This document shows, in pieces, positions 54,165 through 63,001 of a stretch of 64,000 bases of DNA. This stretch comes from Alphaproteobacteria bacterium UBA2954 (lineage in GTDB: Bacteria > Pseudomonadota > Alphaproteobacteria > Puniceispirillales > Puniceispirillaceae). The stretch is taken from positions 6,129 through 70,128 of the forward strand of contig DEBO01000058.1 of NCBI GenBank assembly GCA_002348585.1, read 5' to 3'. Under the pieces are notes generated by a model that did not search any database, had not been told where the DNA came from, and saw nothing but the letters and a program-made list of their open reading frames with translations. How positions within the stretch are numbered: position 1 is the stretch's first letter; the number at the start of each line of letters is the position of its first letter. Both the position numbers and the translations under genes were made by a program.

Positions 54165-54596
54165 CTAAGATAGCATCAAAGCTTGTGCATGTCCTTTAAT
54201 TGCTTCGACCATGCTAGCCAATCCGTTTTTTCGGGTTGGGGAGAGATGTTTATCTAGTCCGATTTCAGACAAAAATTCCGGCCCAGTTGCAAGAATTTCA
54301 GATGGAAGTCGTCCTGAATAGACCCTAAGCAGCAAGGAAATTAGCCCCTGAACGATGGCCGCATCTGATGAGGCACTGAAATGAACACGACCCGCAGAAT
54401 CTGTTTCCATGCCAAAATAAACCACAGACTGGCAGCCCTTTAAAATGTGCGCTTCGTCCTGCCATTCAGGTCTGATCTGAGGCAAGCGTCGACCCTGATC
54501 GATAAGATGCTGGTATCGGTCGGCCCAATCATCAAAAAATGAGAATTCCGCAATAATTTCGTCAGCTTCTTGTTGTGCAGACAGAAATGGGGACAT
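54165..54596 (-). CDS. sufE: SufE-family Fe-S cluster assembly protein
   Basis: A 143-residue SufE-like sulfur acceptor, which takes persulfide from a cysteine desulfurase. The catalytic Cys lies in ILKGCQSVVYF near residue 65, and GLISLLLRVYSGR and GLDKHLSPTRKNGLASMV are conserved features. The ATG at 54596 was chosen over one eight codons upstream. It is not adjacent to a suf operon here and so is an orphan gene. Confidence 0.9.
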   Translation of the reverse strand: MSPFLSAQQEADEIIAEFSFFDDWADRYQHLIDQGRRLPQIRPEWQDEAHILKGCQSVVYFGMETDSAGRVHFSASSDAAIVQGLISLLLRVYSGRLPSEILATGPEFLSEIGLDKHLSPTRKNGLASMVEAIKGHAQALMLS

Positions 54597-54747
54597 AATA
54601 ACCACTTCTAAAACGGGCAAACTGCGACGGATAGGGACAACACGCTCTTGCGTGACACACTCAAACTATCCTAAACCTAGTGCAGACGTTTTGTTTCGGC
54701 AAGGTGGCTAGCGGATAAATTTGGTTTAGTTTTTTATTGGATAACAG

Positions 54748-56253
54748 ATGTTGTCACGCACCGTTTCTTATTCTTCTAATTTGACTGTTGCCCCGGCCAT
54801 TTTCTGGGGCCTTTTGCTAGCTGGTTTGGCTGTGCGCCTTTATGCAGTGATAATCAGCCCGCTTGAACCCAGTGTTGATGAAGCCCAGTACTGGCTGTGG
54901 GGGCAGACTCCACAGTTGGGCTATTATTCAAAACCACCTCTCGTAGCTTGGATTCTAGCAGGAACCAGTTCTGTTTTTGACCAACAGTATTTTGGACAGC
55001 TCTTGTCCTTACGCATCTCTGCGCCCCTAATTCATACGCTGACAGCACTATTTTTATGGCAAACTGGCAGGTTGTTATTTTCAGATAATGCTGGGCGACT
55101 TGCAGCGATTTTATGGATCAGCCTACCTGCTGTTGGGCTGGGAAGTTTTGTGATGTCAACTGACACACCTTTGCTGCTATTCTGGAGCGCGGGACTATAT
55201 TGCCTTATCCGCGCTGATGAAACTTTTCACCCAAATTATCGCTGGATGGGATTGGCCGGCATTTGTGTCGGGCTGGCCACGCTAGCAAAATATGCAGGCT
55301 TGTATTTTTTATTATCTCTGATTTTCTGGATGATGACTAGTAGCTTCCGCAAACCAAGTCAAAAAATTAAGCTGTTTGGCATATTTTTTACGACTGCTTT
55401 TTTTGCCTCATTACCTACCTGGTGGTGGAATTACAATAATGGCTTTGTCACACTCTTGCACTTGACAGAAAACGCTAATTTTACACAAAGCGGGATTTCA
55501 CTTGCGAAGTTTCCAGGCGGTTCTTTTGAAGGCATTTCCGCTTTCTGGGGCGCACAATTTTTTGTCTTTGGCCCAATAACCCTTTTATTACTGGTTTTCA
55601 GTCTAGCAGGCCTCGGACACGGAGCCAAGCACAGCAGACTCCATTTATTTATTTGGCCGGTCCTGGTGATCATGACGGGGCAGGCTTTCTTGTCAGAGGC
55701 CAATGCAAACTGGGCTGTAACCGCCTATCCGGCAGCATGTATTCTGGTTGGCCAGCTCATAACCATCAACCGTAGCAAGTTCATCCTATTTCTGGGCAAA
55801 ATGTCCCTCTTAGTAAATTTTTTACTTTGTTTCGCTCTGATTACAGTCACGGCCATGGGTAGCCTAAGCCTGCTTGCTCCCACCTCTGATCCGTTTCGGC
55901 ATCTAAGGGGCTGGGCAGAACTGGCCCAGAAGACAGAAACACATGCCCGTAAGACAGGAGCAAGAACCATAATCGCTTACAACCGACGGAGTGCAGCTTT
56001 GCTTCACTGGTATCTGCAGGATACTCATTTTGATATCGTGTTGCCCCGGCTTGGTCCTGGGCAGGGCAATCATTATCACCGAACCTATCCGTTGGACGCG
56101 TCCTCTTCACGCCCATTACTGGCACTGACTACACAGGACAGCGCGCCGTCCCACATACCGATTTCCGCAAGATGGCAAGGACCTACAGCCCATTCTAAAG
56201 TTCAAATTAGCAGGCGCGATCACCGCCAGGTCTGGTTCTGGCGTTCTGATTAG
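54748..56253 (+). CDS. Glycosyltransferase family 39/83 membrane protein (ArnT-like)
   Basis: A large membrane glycosyltransferase of 501 residues with about twelve helices and a periplasmic C-terminus. The first extracytoplasmic loop carries EPSVDEAQYWLWGQTP (the Asp-Glu catalytic pair) followed by GYYSKPPLVAW, as in dolichyl/undecaprenyl-phosphate sugar transferases. It uses a lipid-linked sugar to modify lipid A, protein or glycan; which one is unknown. The end overlaps the MntR-type gene on the opposite strand by 4 bp. Confidence 0.87.
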   Translation: MLSRTVSYSSNLTVAPAIFWGLLLAGLAVRLYAVIISPLEPSVDEAQYWLWGQTPQLGYYSKPPLVAWILAGTSSVFDQQYFGQLLSLRISAPLIHTLTALFLWQTGRLLFSDNAGRLAAILWISLPAVGLGSFVMSTDTPLLLFWSAGLYCLIRADETFHPNYRWMGLAGICVGLATLAKYAGLYFLLSLIFWMMTSSFRKPSQKIKLFGIFFTTAFFASLPTWWWNYNNGFVTLLHLTENANFTQSGISLAKFPGGSFEGISAFWGAQFFVFGPITLLLLVFSLAGLGHGAKHSRLHLFIWPVLVIMTGQAFLSEANANWAVTAYPAACILVGQLITINRSKFILFLGKMSLLVNFLLCFALITVTAMGSLSLLAPTSDPFRHLRGWAELAQKTETHARKTGARTIIAYNRRSAALLHWYLQDTHFDIVLPRLGPGQGNHYHRTYPLDASSSRPLLALTTQDSAPSHIPISARWQGPTAHSKVQISRRDHRQVWFWRSD

Positions 56254-56672
56254 GACTTATGAGTGAGAAATTCTGCAAAACACCGAAGTGTGGCCTTGCT
56301 GACGTGATGTTCAACACCTTCAGCATCCTGTTCAGCAACATCCCGGTCCACACCTATAGCAATCAGAAAATCACGTACAACCCGATGCCGCTCTTTACAG
56401 GATTTAGCCAATTGCTGTCCTTCAGGAGTCAGAAAAATGGACCTGTAGGGGCGCGAAATTACGAGGCCATCTTTTTGCAGACGTTGGATTGTAGCATTTA
56501 CCGTGGGGGCGGTTACACCAAACAGGGAAGCCAGGTCAACAGCCCGCGCTTCGCCTGTGCGTTCAATTAAATCAGCAATCATCTCGACATAATCCTCCGC
56601 TACCTCACTTTGGTGAGCTTTACGGATTCGCTCAAATTTTTTCACACTTTGTGCAATATTTGGGTCAGTCAT
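56250..56672 (-). CDS. mntR: Manganese/iron-responsive regulator (MntR/DtxR family)
   Basis: A 140-residue metalloregulator of the short, SH3-less MntR type. The winged helix has AVDLASLFGVTAPTVNATIQRLQKDGLV near residue 40, and the dimerisation domain holds candidate metal ligands (HRVVRDFL, EQDAEGVEHHVS, with GluGluHis-type residues at the EH-x2-H segment). It would repress Mn or Fe uptake when metal is plentiful. No transporter gene lies beside it in the window. The ATG at 56672 is preferred; a longer start at 56705 is possible. Confidence 0.87.
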   Translation of the reverse strand: MTDPNIAQSVKKFERIRKAHQSEVAEDYVEMIADLIERTGEARAVDLASLFGVTAPTVNATIQRLQKDGLVISRPYRSIFLTPEGQQLAKSCKERHRVVRDFLIAIGVDRDVAEQDAEGVEHHVSKATLRCFAEFLTHKS

Positions 56673-56888
56673 TCTGTTCTGATCAGCTTTGAGATAAATG
56701 AGCATGCTAGATGTGTTCGACTCACGCTCTTGAATATATAGAATAGAATCTTAGTTGAGACAAAGTTTTTTTACTTCTATGTTGCATGCTTGTGTTCATA
56801 GACAGGAATGATATAACCAAGCAGCTAGGATAAGTCGTGACAGGTATGCTGCCTATACCTAATACAGACAACTAATGGAGACAGGCAA

Positions 56889-57197
56889 ATGAGCAGCTTG
56901 AAAGATATAAACCAGGAAAAAGAGACAGAACTTCAAGCAGCTGCCTTCAGAGCCCTCCGTGACCACCTTCAGTCCCGCACAGATGTGCAAAATATCGATA
57001 TGATGAATTTGGCCGGTTTCTGCAGAAATTGTCTGTCTAGATGGGTACAGGAAGCTGGAACCTTGAGCGGGCTTGAAATTACAAAAGATGACGCACGGGA
57101 ATATATCTACGGTATGCCCTACGAAGATTGGCGTGAACAGTTTCAGACTGAGGCGACAGAAGCCCAAAAAGGTGCTTTCAAAAACAGCCATAAATAA
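56889..57197 (+). CDS. DUF1244 domain-containing protein
   Basis: A 102-residue helical protein of the DUF1244 family, conserved in proteobacteria, with the markers AAAFRALRDHLQSR and NLAGFCRNCLSRW (the CRNC Cys pair), followed by YGMPYEDWR. The structure is a small four-helix bundle and the function is unknown. GGAG lies eight bases before the ATG. GapR and pyrF follow on the same strand. Confidence 0.93.
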   Translation: MSSLKDINQEKETELQAAAFRALRDHLQSRTDVQNIDMMNLAGFCRNCLSRWVQEAGTLSGLEITKDDAREYIYGMPYEDWREQFQTEATEAQKGAFKNSHK

Positions 57198-57267
57198 GGT
57201 TCCAACGCGCTGTGCCTAAACTCTGAGAGAACAGCAGACTAATCATACTGATAAAAGTGAGCCCACC

Positions 57268-57513
57268 ATGACTGTGACACCAACCCAAGGCGCGGAACAA
57301 CTGCGCCAATATATTGAACGGATTGAACGGCTTGAAGAAGAAAAACGTGCCCTGTTGGCAGATCTCCGCGATGTCTATTCAGAAGCAAAGCATTCAGGGT
57401 TTGACCCTAAAACCATGCGTCAAATCGTCAAAATCAGAGCGATGGATTCAGATCTTTTGGCTGAACAGGAAACTTTGCTGACAACCTATCGTGAAGCTCT
57501 TGGCTTAGCCTAA
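57268..57513 (+). CDS. gapR: GapR-type nucleoid-associated protein (DUF2312)
   Basis: A small (81-residue) coiled-coil DNA-binding protein of the DUF2312/GapR family, with IERIERLEEEKRALLADLRDVYSEAK and GFDPKTMRQIVKIR as its signature. Caulobacter GapR binds overtwisted A+T-rich DNA and supports chromosome replication. The family is characteristic of alphaproteobacteria and is the best lineage clue in the window. It is 7 bp upstream of pyrF, and likely co-transcribed with it. Confidence 0.95.
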   Translation: MTVTPTQGAEQLRQYIERIERLEEEKRALLADLRDVYSEAKHSGFDPKTMRQIVKIRAMDSDLLAEQETLLTTYREALGLA

Positions 57514-57520
57514 CGAGTCA

Positions 57521-58468
57521 ATGGCTAAACCCAACCCACCAAAACCCCAACTTTCAGCTAGTTTTGCCAGCCGACTGACAACAGCCACTTCCAGAACTAG
57601 GTCTGTTTTATGTGTGGGGATCGATCCCCATCCCAGCCTGATGCCTGCATTGTTTGGTGGACAAAACCACATGCCGGGTTCACCTCAGGCTATTAAACAT
57701 TTAGAGGCTTTCAGTCAGGCTATTATTGAAGCAGCAACTGGTCTGGTGCCTGCTATCAAGCTGCAGGTGGCCTTTTTTGAGCAGCATGGCCCTGAGGGCT
57801 TGCGCGTGTTGTCAAATTTAGCAATTGAGGCAAAGCATCGCGAGCTACTGGTGATCATGGATGCCAAACGTGGGGATATCGGCACAACCGCGCAAGCTTA
57901 TGCTGATGCTTGGCTAGGCCCAGACGCAATATTTGCAGCAGATGCACTGACCTTAAACCCCTATCTGGGATTCGACAGTCTAGAGCCATTTATTCGCCAA
58001 GCACAACAGACCCTTTCTGGTGTATTCATCTTGGTACGGACCAGTAATCCTGGATCGGCTAACCTGCAGCAATTAATGATTGACGGCAAGCCTGCCTGGG
58101 CACATATGGCAGCCGGGCTAGCAAAGATGGTAAAAGAACAGACCGACCCAACCTGCAATATGTCCTCTGTTGGTGTGGTTGTGGGCGCAACAGGGCCTAG
58201 AGATGCCTTGGCTGTGCGCGACCTACTGCCAACCGCTCCTTTCCTGATACCAGGATATGGCGCGCAAGGTGCGAGAGCTGAAGAGGCTTTGAGCGGACTT
58301 ACTGCAGATAAAGAGAAAGGCGTTTATAAGGGTGGACTGATTAATGCATCGCGCTCCATCACTCATGGTAAAGGGGTACAAAACGCAAGCACTGTAGGCG
58401 AGGCTGTCGCAGCAATAAAGAAGGCTATTCAGGAAGCGATTTCTGACCTGGCTGTTATTCGAATTTAG
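57521..58468 (+). CDS. pyrF: Orotidine-5'-phosphate decarboxylase
   Basis: A type 2 OMP decarboxylase of 315 residues, catalysing the last step of UMP synthesis. Motifs are VLCVGIDPHPSLMPALFG near residue 28, LVIMDAKRGDIGTTAQAYADAW (Asp-x-Lys-Arg-x-Asp catalytic set), and VVGATGPRD plus PGYGAQGA at the phosphate end. The type 2 form, with the GDIGTTA signature, is longer than E. coli PyrF and typical of many alpha- and actinobacteria. It follows gapR closely. Confidence 0.95.
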   Translation: MAKPNPPKPQLSASFASRLTTATSRTRSVLCVGIDPHPSLMPALFGGQNHMPGSPQAIKHLEAFSQAIIEAATGLVPAIKLQVAFFEQHGPEGLRVLSNLAIEAKHRELLVIMDAKRGDIGTTAQAYADAWLGPDAIFAADALTLNPYLGFDSLEPFIRQAQQTLSGVFILVRTSNPGSANLQQLMIDGKPAWAHMAAGLAKMVKEQTDPTCNMSSVGVVVGATGPRDALAVRDLLPTAPFLIPGYGAQGARAEEALSGLTADKEKGVYKGGLINASRSITHGKGVQNASTVGEAVAAIKKAIQEAISDLAVIRI

Positions 58469-58574
58469 GCTGAAATATTTTTAATTCCTCTAATGCAGAA
58501 AAATCTTTTTGGCTTAATTTTTGATGAATGAACTAATTCAAGTGTGAGCTATCACATATTAAAATAGGGATGTT

Positions 58575-59510
58575 TTAAGCCCGACTGGCCAGCCATTTTT
58601 CAGCATCCAGCGCAGCCATACAGCCCATGCCAGCAGCAGTGACGGCCTGACGATAAATTTTATCGACACAGTCACCCGCCGCAAAAATGCCATTTTTCGA
58701 AGTGCGTGTTGTTCCAGTTTCAACCGTGATGTAACCTTCATCATCCAAATTTACAGCTGATTGAAACGCAGCGGTTGCTGGGTCATGACCGATCGCCACA
58801 AATAGGCCATGGGCAGCAACCTCCTCGCTCATGTCACCATCTGTTGCCGCAAGACGAATGCCGGTAACGCCCTTATCATCGCCTAGAACTTCCTCAACGA
58901 CACGGTTCCATTTCACTGTGATCTTTTCATTAGCCATCAGCCTGTCTTGCATAATCTGTTCTGCCCGCAGACTGTCACGGCGGTGGACAAGCGTAACAGA
59001 CTGGCAGATATTGGCCAGGTACAGAGCTTCTTCAACAGCTGTATTGCCACCACCAACGACAACCACATTCTTTTCACGATAAAAAAACCCGTCGCAGGTA
59101 GCGCAAGCGGAAACACCTCGCCCATTAAAGGATGTTTCTGAGTCCAAACCAAGCCAGCGGGCAGATGCTCCGGTTGCCAGAATAACACTGTCTGCTGTAA
59201 TCAGATCGCCAGAATCACAAGTTAAAGTGAAAGGATGACTGGACGCGTCCAGTGCTGTGATCAAGTCATATACGACCCTAGTGCCAACATTTTCGGCCTG
59301 TGCCTGCATTTGTTGCATCAACCACGGTCCCTGCACCACATCAGCAAAGCCAGGGTAGTTTTCAACATCGGTGGTTATAGTCAACTGGCCGCCAGGCTGG
59401 AGCCCTGTCATAAGAACTGGATTCAGGTTGGCCCGGGCCGCATAAATGGCTGCTGTAAGACCCGCCGCTCCTGCCCCAATAATGACCAGTTTTTCATGTC
59501 TGAATGCCAT
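58575..59510 (-). CDS. trxB: Thioredoxin-disulfide reductase
   Basis: An NADPH-dependent flavoprotein of 311 residues. The FAD motif is IIGAGAAGLTAAIYAARANL at residue 9, the redox-active pair is in VSACATCDGFFY (CxxC), the NADPH motif is VVVVGGGNTAVEEALYLANI, and GIFAAGDCVDKIYRQAVTAAG is the C-terminal FAD contact. It keeps thioredoxin reduced. The ribosome site AAGGA precedes the ATG. Between its end and pyrF is about 105 bp without a clear terminator. It is divergent from the M23 peptidase gene. Confidence 0.96.
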   Translation of the reverse strand: MAFRHEKLVIIGAGAAGLTAAIYAARANLNPVLMTGLQPGGQLTITTDVENYPGFADVVQGPWLMQQMQAQAENVGTRVVYDLITALDASSHPFTLTCDSGDLITADSVILATGASARWLGLDSETSFNGRGVSACATCDGFFYREKNVVVVGGGNTAVEEALYLANICQSVTLVHRRDSLRAEQIMQDRLMANEKITVKWNRVVEEVLGDDKGVTGIRLAATDGDMSEEVAAHGLFVAIGHDPATAAFQSAVNLDDEGYITVETGTTRTSKNGIFAAGDCVDKIYRQAVTAAGMGCMAALDAEKWLASRA

Positions 59511-59640
59511 CTCAATATCCTTTGCCTACCCAGTTCTTTCCACGATGTTTTTATTTGCGCCCACTTTACAAATAATGACAAATTTAGCTGCAATGAGTTA
59601 TGTTTAAACGAGGCTAAAGAATGATTGTCAAGCGGTTGGT

Positions 59641-60549
59641 ATGAGAAATTACGCATCCTTTCGAATAATTCAAATATTTTTATTTTTCGAAAAGCATATC
59701 GCTTACTTATGGCGTATCATTAGTGCTGGGTTTGCTATTTGTTTCTTTTTGCCTTTTGGAGAGACAGACGCGGCTGAAAAGATCCGCGGTCAGGCATTAC
59801 AGGGTGACCTTATGGTCTTTAAGACAGATGTCGGAACGCAGCTAAGCCTTGATGGCGCACCATTGCTAATTTCCTCAACTGGCTATTTTGCCTTCGGGTT
59901 TCATCGAGATGACAGCATGGCCGTAAGCCTTGATATTCTGTCTCCTGACGGGCACAGAAAGCAGATAGTACTGACCCCAAAATCGCGCCTGTATGATGTA
60001 CAGCGAATAGATAATCTGCCTGGTGCCATGGTGACACCGCCACAGGAAGTTTTAGAACGGATCAGAAGGGATGCTAGAGACGTAAAAGCCGCGCGGGCGA
60101 TATTCTCGGAGCAGGAGGACGCATTAGTGAATAATTTTGACTGGCCAGTCTGGGGGCGAATAAGCGGAATTTATGGCTCACAGCGCATTCTGAATGGCCA
60201 GCCGCGCCAGCCACATTACGGCATTGATATAGCCGCTGCATCTGGGCTTGCAGTTAGAGCCCCCGCAGATGGCAAAATTGTCATGGCGAAAGATCTCTAT
60301 TTTACGGGCGGCACTATCATCATTGATCATGGCTATCATCTAAATTCAACCTACTCCCATTTAGCTAAGATGATCACCCCTATCGGCACATACGTAAAAC
60401 GAGGTGACATCATCGGTACGGTTGGTTCAACTGGCCGGTCAACCGGACCACATCTAGATTGGCGTATCAATTGGAAAAACAAACGTCTCGACCCCCTCTT
60501 GCTTGCCGGACCCTTGCTGCCTGCATTGCCAATACCTCGTCCATTCTGA
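59641..60549 (+). CDS. M23-family metallopeptidase (murein hydrolase-like)
   Basis: An exported peptidase of 302 residues. An N-terminal hydrophobic helix (residues ~20-40, probable signal anchor) is followed by a ~140-residue domain and the lysostaphin-like peptidase domain: HYGIDIAA (His192, Asp196 Zn ligands), STYSHLAKM and GRSTGPHLDWRI. In the last motif the second His of the canonical HxH is Asp273. It may cut cell-wall peptides or act as a non-hydrolytic activator. The DUF3108 gene overlaps its end. Confidence 0.9.
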   Translation: MRNYASFRIIQIFLFFEKHIAYLWRIISAGFAICFFLPFGETDAAEKIRGQALQGDLMVFKTDVGTQLSLDGAPLLISSTGYFAFGFHRDDSMAVSLDILSPDGHRKQIVLTPKSRLYDVQRIDNLPGAMVTPPQEVLERIRRDARDVKAARAIFSEQEDALVNNFDWPVWGRISGIYGSQRILNGQPRQPHYGIDIAAASGLAVRAPADGKIVMAKDLYFTGGTIIIDHGYHLNSTYSHLAKMITPIGTYVKRGDIIGTVGSTGRSTGPHLDWRINWKNKRLDPLLLAGPLLPALPIPRPF

Positions 60550-61349
60550 AAATTTATCTAATTGTCTTAGGCTTGGCAGTATTTGGCACAATTCCTACTG
60601 CACAGTCAGCAAACAATACTCACGATGGCTCTGTTTATGATTTTGTCTATGTAACCGAATGGGGCGCAACAGATGTGGGAGTTAGTGTGTCGCGCTGGCG
60701 CATTGCAGAAAACCAGTTTTTTCTGACAGGTGAATTCAACGCGAGCGGGTTAGTTCAGCTGATGGCTGATTTTTCCGGCCATGTGAATATAAAGGCAATA
60801 CGAGATGATAAGAGTTGGCAGGGTCAGCAACTGGTAATTGCCAGTACTTGGGGCAGTCAAACAAGCGTGGCTGAAACTACATGGTCACATGATGGTCGCA
60901 TAGCCACAACTAAAACAGAGCCTACCCCTGACTTAGAGGAGGTTTACCCGATTGATGCAGCAATGCTAAGGGGTGTTACTGACCCGTTTAGTGCCATGAT
61001 GACCATGCTTAATCGCCTTGACGCTGGCAAGTCATGTAGCGGGATTTTCCAAATTTATGATGGACGAAGGCGCGCAGAGTTGAGCTTCAGTGATTTGGGA
61101 ATAGTTGAATTGGACCCAGACAGAGCTTTTGCCTTTGGCGGTAAGACGCAACTCTGCGGTATGGTTAGTCTGCCATTGGGCGGGCACAGACGCAAATCTC
61201 GTTTTACGTCAAGGAGTTCCAATTCGAACAAAACAAGAGCCTATATTGCTAGGCTCGCACCCGGCCTTCTGGTTCCTGTGCGGATTGAGGTGGATTTGTT
61301 TTTTGGTCAGATTGTTACTAGGCTTGATATGAAGCGATCACGATTTTAA
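60546..61349 (+). CDS. DUF3108 domain-containing exported protein
   Basis: An exported protein of about 267 residues of the DUF3108 family, with VYDFVYVTEWGATDVGVSVSRWRI and DPFSAMMTMLNRLDAGKSCSG (a typical family segment) and SLPLGGHRRKSRF. From residue 30 of the longest frame a perfect signal peptide begins (K-I-Y-L-IVLGLAVFG...AQSA). Starting there requires CTG at 60546, which overlaps the M23 stop as CTGA. The alternative TTG starts (60459, 60471) put a 25-29-residue polar leader before it and overlap the M23 gene by up to 90 bp. The family is periplasmic and of unknown function. Confidence 0.82.
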   Translation: MKIYLIVLGLAVFGTIPTAQSANNTHDGSVYDFVYVTEWGATDVGVSVSRWRIAENQFFLTGEFNASGLVQLMADFSGHVNIKAIRDDKSWQGQQLVIASTWGSQTSVAETTWSHDGRIATTKTEPTPDLEEVYPIDAAMLRGVTDPFSAMMTMLNRLDAGKSCSGIFQIYDGRRRAELSFSDLGIVELDPDRAFAFGGKTQLCGMVSLPLGGHRRKSRFTSRSSNSNKTRAYIARLAPGLLVPVRIEVDLFFGQIVTRLDMKRSRF

Positions 61350-61355
61350 TCTCTG

Positions 61356-62216
61356 CTAGCGTTTCTGGTGTTCTGAAAAAAGCGCCCGCAAGCCCTCACG
61401 ATAGGTAGGATAATCAAGAACAATCCCTAGTTCAGGGCCAACAAGAACAGAGCGCAGGCGCCGCTTCGACACATAGAATGACCGAGCCATATCGCTTAAA
61501 TCTGCTTGTTCAAGCGAAACAGGCTGCGGCGGGTCAACCCCGAGTAGCTTCGCTGCAAACCGAACCACATCACCTTGTGCAGCAGGTTCATCATCACACA
61601 GATTGATGATTCTGCCTGGCCGGGGCTGGTCAATCGCTGCCAGAATAATTTTTGTGATATCTCTCAGATGAATTCGATTAGAGAATTGGCCTTTATTTTC
61701 GATGATGCGGGCCCGGCCTTCAGCAAAAGCCTCCAGCACATTCCGGCCTGGGCCATAAATACCGGCGACCCGAAATATTTCTGCACCACAAACGGCGTGC
61801 CAAGCCTTTTCAGCCTCCAGCCTGTTGCGGCCTCTTTGTGTGGCCGGTGCAGGCGTGACAGTTTCATCAACATATCCCTGTCCCTGATCAGAATAAACTG
61901 AGGTTGCCGAAATATAACCTGACCAGCCGGCGAAGTCAGCAATCTCCTCTTCATGGCAGGCCAGCACAGGATCTAGTCCGGACAGCGGTGAGATTGTGGT
62001 GAGTAGATGGCTGCAAGACGACAGATGAGCCGCCAGATCAGGAACCGGTGTGTCTGTATCAAACCGCACAATCTGCCAGTTTGCTGGCACATTTTCTTTC
62101 AGTTTTTCTGGCGCTCGCGTAGTGCCAGTAATCTGCCAACCCCGGGCAGACAGGCTGTGGGCGAGATGCTGGCCAACATAGCCTAAGCCAAAGATAAAAA
62201 TATGTTTCTGCGCCAT
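61356..62216 (-). CDS. NAD(P)-dependent SDR-family epimerase-like protein (YeeZ type)
   Basis: A short atypical SDR of about 286 residues resembling YeeZ/YeeZ-like proteins. The Rossmann motif is IFGLGYVGQHLAHSL at residue 6, followed by TTISPLSGLDP, YISATSVYSDQGQGYVDE and RNRLEAEKAW, and IYGPGRNVLEAF. The catalytic Tyr-x3-Lys is not obvious, as is common in this group. The start used is the ATG at 62216, which overlaps the cobF stop (TGATG), so the gene is translationally coupled to the cob cluster. Its role there is unknown. Confidence 0.82.
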   Translation of the reverse strand: MAQKHIFIFGLGYVGQHLAHSLSARGWQITGTTRAPEKLKENVPANWQIVRFDTDTPVPDLAAHLSSCSHLLTTISPLSGLDPVLACHEEEIADFAGWSGYISATSVYSDQGQGYVDETVTPAPATQRGRNRLEAEKAWHAVCGAEIFRVAGIYGPGRNVLEAFAEGRARIIENKGQFSNRIHLRDITKIILAAIDQPRPGRIINLCDDEPAAQGDVVRFAAKLLGVDPPQPVSLEQADLSDMARSFYVSKRRLRSVLVGPELGIVLDYPTYREGLRALFSEHQKR

Positions 62217-63001
62217 CAGCCTTTCCCTTGTTCTTTCTTGCTGCACCGTCTTAAAAGATATGTATCCATAATCCAGCCCTGTGCGGCCCGAGCCTTGGCC
62301 CGCCTGTCGAGAATCTCATCCGCGACATCACAAAGATGCCCGCTGATAAGGAGTTGTTCAGGCATGCCAAGATAAGCCCCCCACCAGATATCAAAATTGG
62401 CTCTGTTCAGCTGGTTAAAGGCTGCCTGCCCATCCAGCATAATGACGGCTGTATCCACCTCTGGCGGCAAACCCTGTTCAGATAAGCGGCGCCCTGTAGT
62501 GACAATAAACGCCCCCCCAAGCGTATTCAGCGGAATTTTATGGGCAGCGGTTAGCGCCTGAACCGCCGTAATGCCCGGAACGACGGTAACCTTAGGGGCG
62601 GGTTTCAGCCTAGCAGCGATGCGCAGCGAGCTGTCATATAGGCATGGGTCCCCCCAAATAAGAAGAGCCACCCGCTGCACAGACTGACCTGACCTTATTG
62701 TCGCTGTCTGGATAGTCTGTGTCCAGATATTTGCGATGGCGTCATGCCAATCATCAACTGCAACTAGATAGGGCTTGCCCGCCTCACGTTCAGGCAGGGA
62801 AAATTCAAAAACCGGCGGCATCTCTGCCCCAAGAAGTGACAGGCAGATATGATAGCGCAAATCTGCCAGATCCCGTTTGGTTTTGCCCTTATGCGGCACC
62901 ATGATGATATCTGCTGTGCGAAGCATATGTTCTGCCTGACGTGTGACATGCTCAGGATTGCCCGTGCCAATGCCCAACAGAAACAGTTCAATCTTTTCCA
63001 T
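62216..63001 (-). CDS. cobF: Precorrin-6A synthase (deacetylating)
   Basis: A 261-residue SAM-dependent methyltransferase of aerobic cobalamin synthesis (C1 methylation with loss of acetate). LLGIGTGNPEHVTRQAEHMLRTADIIMVPHKGKTKRDL near the N-terminus is the CobF form of the tetrapyrrole methylase start, and LIWGDPCLYDSSLRIAARL and VVPGITAVQAL follow. Neighbours are cobA and the C-terminal part of cobB on the same strand. Both ends overlap neighbours by one base. The sequence thus implies the oxygen-dependent B12 pathway. Confidence 0.93.
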   Translation of the reverse strand: MEKIELFLLGIGTGNPEHVTRQAEHMLRTADIIMVPHKGKTKRDLADLRYHICLSLLGAEMPPVFEFSLPEREAGKPYLVAVDDWHDAIANIWTQTIQTATIRSGQSVQRVALLIWGDPCLYDSSLRIAARLKPAPKVTVVPGITAVQALTAAHKIPLNTLGGAFIVTTGRRLSEQGLPPEVDTAVIMLDGQAAFNQLNRANFDIWWGAYLGMPEQLLISGHLCDVADEILDRRAKARAAQGWIMDTYLLRRCSKKEQGKG

